Shown in pieces: positions 16,366 through 24,926 of a DNA stretch of 45,920 nucleotides. Position 1 is the stretch's first letter. Every line of letters begins with the position of its first letter. A program made the position numbers and the translations under genes. Under the pieces are notes generated by a model. That model did not search any database. It was not told the DNA's origin and saw only the letters and a program-made list of their open reading frames with translations. Source of the stretch: Propionibacteriaceae bacterium (lineage in GTDB: Bacteria > Actinomycetota > Actinomycetes > Propionibacteriales > Propionibacteriaceae); assembly GCA_030537675.1 (NCBI GenBank), contig JAUNVL010000011.1:1290-47209 (forward strand). Direction: 5' to 3'.

Positions 16366-16968
16366 TCACCGTGTCGCGTGGAGCAGGTAGACCGCAGAAC
16401 TCGCGAACAGGTTGGCGGCGACGTTGCCGGCGACGTGTGCGCCACCGCGGGCGTTGAGCGGGATGCAGCGGTCGATCCGCAGGTTGAGGCTCTTGAACAG
16501 CGGCTCGAGATCCTTCAACGATGTGTAGTGCAAGTTGGGTGTGTCGTACCACGGGTAAGGCAGGTCCTTGGACATCGGCATCCATCCGGTGAGCAGCCGC
16601 GCCCGGCTGGTCCAATGGGCGAAGTTGGGCATCGAGACGACGCAGTGCACGGCGATGCGGCTGATCTGCTCCAGCACCTCGCGCGGCTTGTGGACGTTCT
16701 GGAGCGTGCGTGACAGGACCACGACGTCATAGGAGTCGTCAGCAAACTCCCCCAGTTCCGTGTTCAGATCAAGATCGATGACGTTGACACCCGCCCGCAG
16801 AGCCTCGACCAGCGGTGCGGGTTCGATCTCCACACCCGTGCCGGTGCAGCCCTTGCGCATCAGGAGCCGCAGCAATTCCCCGTCGCCACAGCCGAGGTCG
16901 AGTACACGGGAGTCCTGCGGGATGAGCTGGGCGATCAACTCCAGGTCCGGGCGCAGCGTGCCACTCAT
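16366..16968 (-). CDS. metW: Methionine biosynthesis protein MetW
   Basis: The 200-residue class I methyltransferase-fold protein carries the SAM-binding-like motif VLDLGCGDGELL (about 22-33), GVEIEPA, LSRTLQNVHKP and the MetW-typical SMPNFAHWTSRARLLTGWMPMS and PYPWYDTPNLHYTSLKD segments. MetW is almost always paired with MetX and is thought to support or regulate homoserine acyltransfer; its precise chemistry is not established. The start overlaps the metX stop by 4 bases (ATGA), so the two are coupled. Confidence 0.94.
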   Translation of the reverse strand: MSGTLRPDLELIAQLIPQDSRVLDLGCGDGELLRLLMRKGCTGTGVEIEPAPLVEALRAGVNVIDLDLNTELGEFADDSYDVVVLSRTLQNVHKPREVLEQISRIAVHCVVSMPNFAHWTSRARLLTGWMPMSKDLPYPWYDTPNLHYTSLKDLEPLFKSLNLRIDRCIPLNARGGAHVAGNVAANLFASSAVYLLHATR

Positions 16969-18113
16969 CGCTGCCCCATCTCATCAGCTGCCCTGGCCAG
17001 GAACGCCGTGATGGTGTCGTGGTAGTCGGGGATCGAGAGCAGGAAGGAGTCATGGCCCCAGGGCGAGCGGATTTCCCGGAAGGACGTGGGGACCCTCGCA
17101 CCCTCCAGATGCCGCACGATCCGCCGTGAGTGTTCGGTGGAGAACCGCCAGTCGCTGTCGAAACTCATCACCAGGAATTTCACGGCATTCGAGGCGAGTG
17201 CCTTCAGCGCATCCGGAGCTGCAAAGGGATCGAAGTAGTCCATCACCCGTGTCAGGTACAGGTAGCTGAGGGCATCGAAGCGGGATTGGAACGCCTCGCC
17301 CTGGTGGTTGAGGTAGCTCTCGACGGCGAAGTCGACGCCGAAGTTGGGTGTGAGTTCCCCGGACTGCGCTGCGCGCCCGAACTTCTCGGAGAACGCTTCC
17401 TCCGACAGGTACGTGATGTGTGCCATCATCCGTGCCACCGCGAGACCTTTCTTGGGGGATGTGCCCTCCGAAAGGAAACGGCCCCCGCGGAATCCGGAGT
17501 CGCGCATGATGGCTTGCCGGCCCACTGCAGAAAAGGCGATGTTCTGGGCGGTGAGCCTGGACGAGCCGGCCAACACGATGGCGTTGTCGGCGTCCTCCGG
17601 ATGATCAAGCGTCCACTGGAGCACTTGCATGCCCCCCAGCGATCCGCCAATGAGCACGGCCCACCGGTCGACGCCCAGATGGTGGCCCAGAGCGCGGTGC
17701 ACCGTCACGAAGTCAGACATGTCCAGCAGCGGAAAATCCAGACCGTACGGTTCCCCGCTGGCGGGATTGACCGATGACGGGCCCGTGGTCCCGCGGCAGC
17801 CCCCCAGCAGGTTGGCGCACACGACGAACCACTTCGTGGTGTCCACGGGCTTGCCGGGGCCGATCAGGGTGTCCCACCACCCCGCTCGCTTGGCGCCCTT
17901 GCGCCACCCGGCAGCGTGGGCGTCGCCGGTCAGCGCGTGGCAGATGAAGACGGCATTGCTGCGATCGTTGTTGAGGCTGCCCCAGGTTTCGTAGGCGACG
18001 TCGACCTCTTTCAGGCTCGCGCCGCTGCGCAGTTCCAGGGGGTTCTCGGCGTCGAAGAGCCGCACGGTCTCGGTCACCGTGAACTCACGGTCGTCATCTC
18101 GGCGCGCTCCCAC
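16965..18113 (-). CDS. metX: Homoserine O-acyltransferase MetX
   Basis: The alpha/beta-hydrolase-fold enzyme (about 382 residues) activates homoserine for methionine synthesis, usually by acetylation. Signatures: CHALTGDAHAAG, GGCRGTTGPSS, the nucleophile in IGGSLGGMQ, MSFDSDWRFS with the catalytic Asp, and SPWGHDSFLL with the catalytic His. Acetyl versus succinyl donor cannot be fixed here; pairing with MetW also occurs in succinyl-type MetX enzymes. Start is uncertain: ATG 18131 touches the base of a 15-bp hairpin and has no ribosome site. GTG 18113 follows CACAAT by 6 bases and fits the leaderless pattern; GTG 18077 is also possible. Confidence 0.93.
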   Translation of the reverse strand: MGARRDDDREFTVTETVRLFDAENPLELRSGASLKEVDVAYETWGSLNNDRSNAVFICHALTGDAHAAGWRKGAKRAGWWDTLIGPGKPVDTTKWFVVCANLLGGCRGTTGPSSVNPASGEPYGLDFPLLDMSDFVTVHRALGHHLGVDRWAVLIGGSLGGMQVLQWTLDHPEDADNAIVLAGSSRLTAQNIAFSAVGRQAIMRDSGFRGGRFLSEGTSPKKGLAVARMMAHITYLSEEAFSEKFGRAAQSGELTPNFGVDFAVESYLNHQGEAFQSRFDALSYLYLTRVMDYFDPFAAPDALKALASNAVKFLVMSFDSDWRFSTEHSRRIVRHLEGARVPTSFREIRSPWGHDSFLLSIPDYHDTITAFLARAADEMGQR

Positions 18114-18119
18114 GGCCCC

Positions 18120-18125
18120 ATTGTG
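18120..18125 (-). promoter_or_regulatory. -10-like hexamer for metX (leaderless)
   Basis: CACAAT on the minus strand, 6 bases before GTG 18113. Confidence 0.35.
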
Positions 18126-18131
18126 ATGCAT

Positions 18132-18171
18132 GAACAGCGGTGGTGGACATCCACGCCCACCACCGCTGTTC
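18132..18171. terminator. Terminator hairpin of malEFG operon
   Basis: Perfect 15-bp stem: GAACAGCGGTGGTGG (18132-18146) with its complement at 18157-18171, 10-base loop. It starts 14 bases beyond the malG stop and ends at the metX upstream region. No T-tract. Confidence 0.75.
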
Positions 18172-18185
18172 GAGTCGTGAACGGC

Positions 18186-19064
18186 TCAGCCCTTGACACC
18201 GCCCGCGGTGAGACCACCGACGATGTACTTCTGCAGGTACATGAACAGCACGATGATGGGGATGGCCGCCAGCACAGCACCCGCGGCAAACAGCGACCAC
18301 GGGGCGTTGCGCTCGTCGGAGGCCCAGACGTAGAGCCCCACCGCCAGCGTGTAGTTCTCCGGCTTGGCCAACACGATCCGGGCGAGGATGAATTCGCCGT
18401 AGGTGCCGACGAAGGACAACAGGCCCACGACTGCCAGGATCGGTGTGACGAGTCGCATGATGACGCCCCAGAAGATCTGGGCGTGGGTGGCCCCGTCGAT
18501 CTTGGCGGCCTCGTCCAACTCGATGGGGATGGTGTTGAAGAATCCATACATCAGGAAGGTGTTGGCGCCCAGAGCCCCACCCAGGTAGACGGCAATGAGG
18601 GCCGTCAACTCACCCAGCCCGAGGAACGGAAAGATGTCGCGCAGCGTCAGCAGCAGCAGGAAGATGGCGACGAACGCCAGCATCTGCGGGAACATCTGGA
18701 TGATCAGCAGCGCTGACAGCCCGCCGCGTCGGCCCATGAAGCGGAACCGGCTGAAGGCGTAGGCCGCAGCGGCGGCCATGAGGATCGTTCCCACTGAGGT
18801 GGCCGTGCTGACGATCAGGGAATGGAGCATCCACCTGGGGAAGTTGGTGTCCATGAGCTTCACGTAGTTCGTGGCGGAGACCTCGCTGAACATCTTCGCG
18901 GACCCCGTGAGGGTTCCACCCGGACTCAGCGACGCCGACAACACGTACAGCAGGGGGAAGGCACAGAAGGCGATCACGACGAGCGCCAGGATGTGCTTCC
19001 AGCCCACTTCCTTCCACCAGCGTGCACCACGGAGGCGGGTGTGTGTTTTCACTGCGCGTGCCAT
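18186..19064 (-). CDS. malG: Maltose-type ABC transporter permease MalG
   Basis: The 292-residue membrane protein has about six helices and the permease EAA loop (ELDEAAKIDGATHAQIFW) that contacts the ATPase. The C-terminal KYIVGGLTAGGVKG is the usual MalG ending. With MalF it forms the channel for maltose or maltodextrins. ATG 19064 overlaps the malF stop by one base (TGATG), giving translational coupling; a GTG one codon earlier is the alternative. Last gene before the 18132-18171 terminator. Confidence 0.94.
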   Translation of the reverse strand: MARAVKTHTRLRGARWWKEVGWKHILALVVIAFCAFPLLYVLSASLSPGGTLTGSAKMFSEVSATNYVKLMDTNFPRWMLHSLIVSTATSVGTILMAAAAAYAFSRFRFMGRRGGLSALLIIQMFPQMLAFVAIFLLLLTLRDIFPFLGLGELTALIAVYLGGALGANTFLMYGFFNTIPIELDEAAKIDGATHAQIFWGVIMRLVTPILAVVGLLSFVGTYGEFILARIVLAKPENYTLAVGLYVWASDERNAPWSLFAAGAVLAAIPIIVLFMYLQKYIVGGLTAGGVKG

Positions 19065-20647
19065 CACATGATCTCCTCAAGCTTGCGTGTCTGACGGAAA
19101 CCGAGCCACGAGATGAATCCGACCACCACGAAGATGAGGATGGACATCGCAGAGGCAAGACCGTATTGCTTGACCCCTGATTCAAAGGCCACGGAGTACA
19201 CCATCGAAATCAGGATGTCTGTCGACCCCACGAGTATCGGGGAGCCCACGAAGTTCGGGCCACCGCCGGTGAGCATGTAGATCAACGAGAAGTTGTTGAA
19301 GTTGAAGGCGAAGCTGGCGATCAACAACGGTGCCACCGACACCAGCAGGAGCGGCAGCGTGACGCTGCGGAACCGTTTGAATGCTCCGGCGCCGTCCATG
19401 ATGGCTGCTTCGTTCAGTTCACTGGGGATGGACTGCAGCGCCCCGGTGCAGACCAGGAACATGTAGGGGAACCCGAGCCACAGGTTGACGCCAAGGATGG
19501 AGAGTTTCGCCAGGAGTGGATCCCCCAGCCAATTGATGCTCGCGCCACCCAGCAAGCTCTGGTTGACGATGCCGAACTGTTGGTTGAGCATCCCCTTCCA
19601 CACCAGCGCTGCGAGGAACCCGGGAAAGGCGTACGGGAGGATGAACAGCGCCCGGTAGAGGACTCGACCCTTCACGCGGTCGTCGTTGAAGATGGTGGCC
19701 AGACCGAGTCCCAGAGCAAACGTCGTGACGACCGATCCGATGGCGAACACGAAGGTCCACACCAGGATCTTGAAAAATGGCCCCGAGAGTCGCGAATCGG
19801 TGAACATCCGGGTGAAGTTGTCCACGCCCACGAGCACCCGCCATCCAGGGGTCAGGGTGGATCCGTCCTCTGCGACAAAGAGGCCGCGTGTCGCGTCAGC
19901 CGTGTAGACCTTGCCATCAGGCGTTGTGAAGCTGTCGGCTGTGGCGTCGTAGGTCAGGGATGACTTCGCCACGTAGGAGAGTGTGCCGTTGTCGGTGCGG
20001 AGCCAGCCGTCGTCCGGGTTGTCGCTGAGGCTGACACGCAGGGCCAGCACGTCCTTCTGCCGCGACTGGATGTCGGACAGGGTGAGGAGTTCGTACCCCG
20101 CCACCTCGGTCACACGATCCCCGTCAATCACAGCGCCGGAAGCATCAGCCAAGGGTGTTTCCTGGTCGCCGATCCTGGCGGTGTCGTCCTTGACGATGGC
20201 GAAGGACAGCTTGTCGTTGCGCTCGAACACCGCGACGGGGAAGGTGTCGGTGCCCTCCACGCGGCGGTCCGAGGTTTTGAGGATCTGTGTGATCGCGGGC
20301 TGCTTGGCGTCGTTGTGACCGTCACCGTAGTTGGTGAACGCCACGTAGGCGGTGTTGCCCATCACGTAGATCTGGTAGACCGCCAGGAACACCAGACCCG
20401 GCATGAGGTACTTGGCGGGAATGGCCCTCTTGGAGAAGTAGACGTAGTCCGCGATCACGAGCGTGACTGCAAGGAAGGCCAGTACCGCCCAGTCCTTGCC
20501 CGGCAACGACGCGAGGATCCCATAGACGCCGAAGGCATTGACGAACGCCATCAGGATCAACTTGACGTAAAAGCCCGGCCGCGAGAAGTCACGGGCATGG
20601 GAGAGTTGTGGGCCGCGTTTGAGCGGTGGTTGTTCTGTGGTCGTCAC
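19064..20647 (-). CDS. malF: Maltose-type ABC transporter permease MalF
   Basis: The 527-residue permease has N-terminal helices (about 25-115), a large extracytoplasmic insertion (about 116-285, the MalF P2-type loop), and a C-terminal six-helix core with the EAA loop ELNEAAIMDGAGAFKRF. The long P2-like loop is characteristic of MalF and contacts the binding protein. GTG start with AGGACGG upstream. It follows malE after an 83-base gap that contains a hairpin and a perfect palindrome. Confidence 0.94.
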   Translation of the reverse strand: MTTTEQPPLKRGPQLSHARDFSRPGFYVKLILMAFVNAFGVYGILASLPGKDWAVLAFLAVTLVIADYVYFSKRAIPAKYLMPGLVFLAVYQIYVMGNTAYVAFTNYGDGHNDAKQPAITQILKTSDRRVEGTDTFPVAVFERNDKLSFAIVKDDTARIGDQETPLADASGAVIDGDRVTEVAGYELLTLSDIQSRQKDVLALRVSLSDNPDDGWLRTDNGTLSYVAKSSLTYDATADSFTTPDGKVYTADATRGLFVAEDGSTLTPGWRVLVGVDNFTRMFTDSRLSGPFFKILVWTFVFAIGSVVTTFALGLGLATIFNDDRVKGRVLYRALFILPYAFPGFLAALVWKGMLNQQFGIVNQSLLGGASINWLGDPLLAKLSILGVNLWLGFPYMFLVCTGALQSIPSELNEAAIMDGAGAFKRFRSVTLPLLLVSVAPLLIASFAFNFNNFSLIYMLTGGGPNFVGSPILVGSTDILISMVYSVAFESGVKQYGLASAMSILIFVVVGFISWLGFRQTRKLEEIM

Positions 20648-20661
20648 GGACGCCGTCCTGT

Positions 20662-20673
20662 CTCAACGTTGAG
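20662..20673. promoter_or_regulatory. Perfect palindrome upstream of malF
   Basis: CTCAACGTTGAG is fully symmetric with central CG, 15 bases upstream of the malF start. A LacI-type internal operator is possible; a related AACGTT core lies in the malE promoter (22026-22031). Confidence 0.45.
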
Positions 20674-20680
20674 GAGGTGG

Positions 20681-20716
20681 ATGACGCGTGGGACCCGTGA
20701 GGGCCCCACGCGTCGT
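20681..20716 (-). terminator. Intercistronic hairpin between malE and malF
   Basis: Perfect 10-bp stem GACGCGTGGG (20683-20692) and CCCACGCGTC (20705-20714), extendable by two further pairs. It lies 15 bases past the malE stop and inside the operon. It probably protects malE mRNA and limits read-through into malF. Confidence 0.6.
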
Positions 20717-20730
20717 GCTTCAGACGAAGG

Positions 20731-21975
20731 TCAGAAAGCGCTTTCGATGTTGGTGACCATCGTGGCCCAAGCAGCAGCTGGATCAGTGGCGCTGCCGTCA
20801 ATGATGCTGATCTGCGCGGCACCCCAGAACGTCCAGACGGCACCCATCTCGGGGATCGACGGCATCGGCTGGCCGTCCTTGCCTGCCTCACCGAACCCGG
20901 CGAGGATCTCGTCGTCGACGGCATCGGCAGACTCGGTCAGGGCGGGGGTACGACCCGCGAGCTCATACATGGTGGTCTGGGCCTCGGCGGAGGTCATGTA
21001 GTCCAGGAACTGGTTGGCCAGCAGCGCATTCTCAGACTTCGAGGAGAGGTAGACACCCTGGACGCCGAGGAACGGCTGCGAGGGCTGTCCGCCGGCGGAG
21101 GGGACGGGCAGCACCGCGAAGTCGATGCCAGCCGTCTCGAAGTCGGCGATGTTCCAGGGGCCGGTGATCATGTACGGGCTCTTCCCGTCGAGGAAGGCCT
21201 GCTTCGCCTGGTCGCCGCCGATGGAGGCGCTCAGGACGCCTTCGCCGGAGAGCTTCTTCAGGTACTCGGCGAACTTGGCGCCGTTCTCGCCGCCCATGCC
21301 CAACTCTGCGGTGTACTCGCCGTTATCACCTGTCATGAAGACGGGCGCGCCGAACGAGGTCTGGATCGGGTACAGGTGGTACGCGTCACCTTCAGCACCC
21401 TGCTGGATCAGGATGGGGAACTCGGCGCCGGAGGCCACGCCCTGGGCAATGAGCTCATCGAGCGTGGCGGGGGTATCGGGAGCCAGCTTGTTGTTGCGCA
21501 CGAGGGCGATGTTCTCGATGGCGTACGGCACGCCGTAGAGCGACCCTTCCATGGTGAATGCCTGCATGGAGATGTCGGAGAGTCCAGCGGTCTTGTCCCC
21601 CAGCTCCACGGGCGCGATGACGCCGTTCTTGACCAGGTCACCCACCCAGTCGTGTGCGCCGACGATGAGGTCGGGTCCCTCACCGGTCGGAACCTGGGCG
21701 ATGAAGTCGGTCTTGACGTCCCCGGTCGGCTTCTCCACGACGTCGAGTGTGATGCCGGTCTGCGCGAGGAACTTCTCGCCCAGGGCATTGAAGGAGTCGA
21801 CCCGGTTCTCGTCAGCCCAGAGCGTCAGGGTTCCCGCCGCTTCCATGGGTGCTGAGGTCTCGGCGCCAGCGGTGGTGTCTGTTGAAGTGGTGGCGGCCGG
21901 CTCGGCGGCCCCACCACAAGCGGTCATGGTCAACGCCAGGCTGGCGGCTGCCAGGGCGAAGAAGTGCTTGCGCAT
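20731..21975 (-). CDS. malE: Maltose/maltodextrin-binding lipoprotein MalE
   Basis: The 414-residue family 1 sugar-binding protein begins with a lipoprotein signal (MRKHFFALAAASLALT, then MTAC with the lipidated Cys), followed by an Ala/Thr-rich linker. The mature fold shows GTLTLWADE, a GEGPDLIVGAHDWVG ligand-lobe segment, YGVPYAIENIALVRN and MITGPWNI, all typical of MalE. It delivers maltose or maltodextrins to MalFG. ATG 21975 has AAAGGAC upstream; an ATG ten codons earlier lies before the signal peptide and is less likely. Likely repressed by the divergent LacI-family regulator. Confidence 0.95.
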   Translation of the reverse strand: MRKHFFALAAASLALTMTACGGAAEPAATTSTDTTAGAETSAPMEAAGTLTLWADENRVDSFNALGEKFLAQTGITLDVVEKPTGDVKTDFIAQVPTGEGPDLIVGAHDWVGDLVKNGVIAPVELGDKTAGLSDISMQAFTMEGSLYGVPYAIENIALVRNNKLAPDTPATLDELIAQGVASGAEFPILIQQGAEGDAYHLYPIQTSFGAPVFMTGDNGEYTAELGMGGENGAKFAEYLKKLSGEGVLSASIGGDQAKQAFLDGKSPYMITGPWNIADFETAGIDFAVLPVPSAGGQPSQPFLGVQGVYLSSKSENALLANQFLDYMTSAEAQTTMYELAGRTPALTESADAVDDEILAGFGEAGKDGQPMPSIPEMGAVWTFWGAAQISIIDGSATDPAAAWATMVTNIESAF

Positions 21976-21996
21976 GGTGTTTCGTCCTTTCGAAGC

Positions 21997-22016
21997 GCCC
22001 AGCAACCTTGCTGGGC
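21997..22016. repeat. 9-bp inverted repeat in malE leader
   Basis: GCCCAGCAA (21997-22005) and TTGCTGGGC (22008-22016) with 2 bases between. Too tight a loop for an ordinary hairpin; it could be a protein site just upstream of the malE ribosome-binding site. Confidence 0.4.
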
Positions 22017-22049
22017 CGATGGGAGAACGTTAACACCAGGGAATGAGAA

Positions 22050-22076
22050 TTGCAGCAACTTGCAGCGCGTTGTTGC
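22050..22076. promoter_or_regulatory. 10-bp-phased repeats in the malE-malR intergenic region
   Basis: TTGCAGC at 22050, TTGCAGC at 22060 and TTGTTGC at 22070, each exactly one helical turn apart. The second is preceded by C, giving CTTGCAG, the heptamer linked to maltose and amylase control in Streptomyces. Likely binding region for the LacI-family regulator. Confidence 0.55.
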
Positions 22077-22123
22077 GCTATCGTGACAATCCATCGCTCA
22101 CCATGCCCCGGGAAGGAGCAACA

Positions 22124-23116
22124 ATGGCCACCACTCCCATGAAGATGTCTGATCTGGCGCTCCACGCCGGCGTCTCGACCGCCACGGTGTCCCGCGTCCT
22201 CAGCGGCAAGGCCGGCGTTCGCCAGACCACCAGGGACACCGTCCTGACCGCCATGGAGGAACTGGGATACTCGCGGGACAAACAGGTGACCACCAAGACG
22301 GAAATCGTGGCGATCCTGGTCCCGGAACTCTCCAACCCGTCCTTCCCCGCGTTCGCCGAAGAACTCGACACGCTCCTGTTCTCCGCCGGACACGCCAACA
22401 TCGTCTGCGCGGCCGGTTCTGCAGGTACCAGTGAGGTGCAGCATCTCGAAACCCTGCAGGATCTGAACATCGCCGGCCTGATTTCAGTGTCCGGCACACC
22501 TGCCGACACTCTCGCTTCGAACGAGCCGTACCGACGGCTGATATCGGCCGGCGTTCCTTCCGTGTTCATCAATGGCTATGACAGCGAACTCGACGGAGCC
22601 TTCTTCTCCTGCTCGGACCACGAGGCAGTCGCCGCTTCCGTGTTGCATCTGCAGTCGCTGGGGCACACCCGCATCGGACTGGCCGTCGGACCTGAGAGAT
22701 ATCTGCCGACCCAACGCAAGATTGCCGCCTTCCTTTCGCTCGGGTTCAGCAGGGAGGACATCGCGTCCACCATTTACACACCGGAAGGTGGACAACTGGC
22801 GGCCGCGCGCCTGGTCGACTCGGGCCACACGGCCATCGTGTGCGGCTCCGACATCATGGCACTGGGGGCAATCCGCGAGATCCGATCCCTCGGCCTGGAC
22901 GTCCCGGATGACATCTCGATCGTCGGTTTCGACGACAGTCCCCTGATGGCTTTCACGGATCCCGCGCTCACCACGGTCCGGCAACCCGTCCGCGCCATGT
23001 GCGAGGCGGCTGTCACTGCCCTGCTGGCCGCCCTCAAGGGCGCAGAACTGGACAGGACCGAACTGCTGTTCCACCCGGACCTCATCATCCGCAATTCCAC
23101 GGGTCCGGTCTCCTGA
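22124..23116 (+). CDS. malR: LacI family regulator of the mal genes
   Basis: The 330-residue repressor has an N-terminal LacI helix-turn-helix and hinge (about 8-60: MSDLALHAGVSTATVSRVLSG) and a periplasmic-binding-protein-like effector domain (about 64-328), ending with FDDSPLMAFTDPALTTVRQP, a standard LacI C-terminal motif. Divergent from malEFG with 148 bases between the starts, as for MalR in Streptomyces; maltose or a derivative is the likely inducer. ATG 22124 follows AAGGAG; upstream in-frame ATGs lack a ribosome site. Confidence 0.92.
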   Translation: MATTPMKMSDLALHAGVSTATVSRVLSGKAGVRQTTRDTVLTAMEELGYSRDKQVTTKTEIVAILVPELSNPSFPAFAEELDTLLFSAGHANIVCAAGSAGTSEVQHLETLQDLNIAGLISVSGTPADTLASNEPYRRLISAGVPSVFINGYDSELDGAFFSCSDHEAVAASVLHLQSLGHTRIGLAVGPERYLPTQRKIAAFLSLGFSREDIASTIYTPEGGQLAAARLVDSGHTAIVCGSDIMALGAIREIRSLGLDVPDDISIVGFDDSPLMAFTDPALTTVRQPVRAMCEAAVTALLAALKGAELDRTELLFHPDLIIRNSTGPVS

Positions 23117-23235
23117 CCTTCGGGACCAGCAACGTCAGATGTGGCAGGGACAGGGCTGTTCCAACTCCAAAACATAACGATCTGGTGACTATCGACCCTC
23201 CCGCCCCCGCGTGAGTGTGAAACTGGGTCGCAACG

Positions 23236-23253
23236 CTGGGCGAGAACGCCCAG
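23236..23253. terminator. Hairpin between malR and peptide ABC operon
   Basis: CTGGGCG-AGAA-CGCCCAG, perfect 7-bp stem with a tetraloop, about 120 bases after the malR stop and 70 before the next gene. It may end malR transcripts or lie in the leader of the ABC operon. Confidence 0.45.
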
Positions 23254-23323
23254 GATCAGCACCTCCAATGTCGCGGTCGCCACATCACCTCCAGCGGCCT
23301 CGTGGATCCTGAAGGGAACAACC

Positions 23324-24847
23324 GTGCACATCAAACGCATACTGGCCGTGGCCATGGCTGTCACGATGCTGGGCGCCTCCGCGTGCGGCACCGACGAACA
23401 GGGGGGCGAGGAAGTCACCGCCTCGACCCAACAACTCATCCTGGGCAACAACGGGGACGTTCTCAGCTGGGACCCGGGCGAGATGAAGGAAGGCGCGGTC
23501 ATCCACTACGCCGAGGCCATCTACGACCCCCTCCTGCGCAAGACCGCCGAATCCACCGTGGAGGGGAACCTCGCCACGGAGTTCGAGTACAACGAGGACC
23601 TGACGGCGCTCACTCTCACGCTGCGCGACGACGTCACCTTCAGCGATGGGGAGAAGTTCGACGCAGAGGCGGTCAAGGTCAACCTGGAAGCGCGCAAGAC
23701 CGGAGCGGGAAGTGCGTCGGAGGCTGCCAAAGCCATCGAGACCGTCGAGATCACGGACCCCACCACCGTCACGCTCAAGCTCAGTGAGCCCAGCCCCGGC
23801 TTGCTCTCGGGTCTGGCGACGTACCTCGGGTTCATGGTCAGTCCCAAGTCCATCAGCGGTGGTGACATCGAGACCAACCCCATTGGGTCCGGTCCCTACC
23901 TCCTCGAGGCATCGGACTCCGGTGTCAGCTACACGTTCAATGCGCGCGAGGACTACTGGAACAGGGAGGCCTTCCCCTTCGACAGCGTCGTGATCCGCCC
24001 CTATGAGGAGTTCACGGCACGCTACAACGCACTGGCAACGGACCAGATCCAGTTCATGTACGGCACCTCGGACATGGTGCCGCAGGCTGAATCCGATGGA
24101 CTCACGGTCCAGAGCGTGCCCGGCGAGTGGCAGGGCATCATCCTGCAGGACCGTGGTGGGGAAGCGCTCGAGGCGCTCGGCAAGGTGGGTGTGCGCCAGG
24201 CCATCAACTACGCGCTGGACCGCGAGGCGATCCTTGAAGCCCACTACAGCGGTCGCGGCCAGATCACCACCCAGACCTTCAATCCGGCCAGCCAGGCATG
24301 GGTGGAGGAGCTCAACGATCGCTACCCGTACGACGTGGAGAAGGCCAAGGAGTTGCTGAGTGAAGCCGGATATCCCGACGGCTTCACCCTGACCACGTCC
24401 TACAGCGAAGGTTTCATGTCCCCGCTGGTGCCCATCGTCCAGCAGTACCTCTCCGATGTGGGCATCACGATGGAACTGGTCCCGGTCAACGGCTTCGCCT
24501 CCGGCGGGCTGGAGACGCTCAAGAGCCAGCCGTCCTTCATGCTGTCGTTCTCCACGAACATCCCGGCCTGGACAGATGTGCTCAACAAGCTGACCACCAC
24601 CGCGCTGTGGAACCACTTTGGCTACACCGATGAGACGGTCACCCGTCTCATGAAGGAGATCCCGCTCAACGAGGGCGACGAGCAGACAGCGCTCTACCAG
24701 GAACTGAACACGCACCTGGTGGAGGATGCCTGGTTTGCACCGATCGTGCTGCAGGACAACATCTACCTGTCCAGCCCGGACATCAAGGTGACGATGCAGC
24801 AGGCCCAACTGGTGCCGAGTCTGCGGTTCTTCACCCCCGCCAAGTAG
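23324..24847 (+). CDS. Peptide-type ABC transporter substrate-binding lipoprotein
   Basis: The 507-residue family 5 solute-binding protein starts with a lipoprotein signal (residues 1-20, ending ASAC with Cys21). Family features: SWDPGEMKEG near the N-terminus, FEYNEDLTALTLTLRDDVTFSDGEKFDAEAV-like core segment (partly cited), GSGPYLL, and VRQAINYALDREAI. This family binds di/oligopeptides, nickel or opines; the ligand cannot be named. GTG start with GAAGGGA upstream. First of four genes that make a complete importer. Confidence 0.93.
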   Translation: MHIKRILAVAMAVTMLGASACGTDEQGGEEVTASTQQLILGNNGDVLSWDPGEMKEGAVIHYAEAIYDPLLRKTAESTVEGNLATEFEYNEDLTALTLTLRDDVTFSDGEKFDAEAVKVNLEARKTGAGSASEAAKAIETVEITDPTTVTLKLSEPSPGLLSGLATYLGFMVSPKSISGGDIETNPIGSGPYLLEASDSGVSYTFNAREDYWNREAFPFDSVVIRPYEEFTARYNALATDQIQFMYGTSDMVPQAESDGLTVQSVPGEWQGIILQDRGGEALEALGKVGVRQAINYALDREAILEAHYSGRGQITTQTFNPASQAWVEELNDRYPYDVEKAKELLSEAGYPDGFTLTTSYSEGFMSPLVPIVQQYLSDVGITMELVPVNGFASGGLETLKSQPSFMLSFSTNIPAWTDVLNKLTTTALWNHFGYTDETVTRLMKEIPLNEGDEQTALYQELNTHLVEDAWFAPIVLQDNIYLSSPDIKVTMQQAQLVPSLRFFTPAK

Positions 24848-24858
24848 GCATCCGCGTC

Positions 24859-24888
24859 CCGGTGGGCGTGTAGGACACCACCCACCGG
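24859..24888 (+). terminator. Intercistronic hairpin after the peptide-binding protein gene
   Basis: CCGGTGGG (24859-24866) pairs with CCCACCGG (24881-24888); inside, GTGT (24868) pairs with ACAC (24875). It sits 12 bases past the stop and inside the operon. Likely stabilises the binding-protein mRNA and reduces downstream expression. Confidence 0.6.
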
Positions 24889-24926
24889 CACACCGGGCCC
24901 CAGGCCCCCGACAAAGGACACGGACA

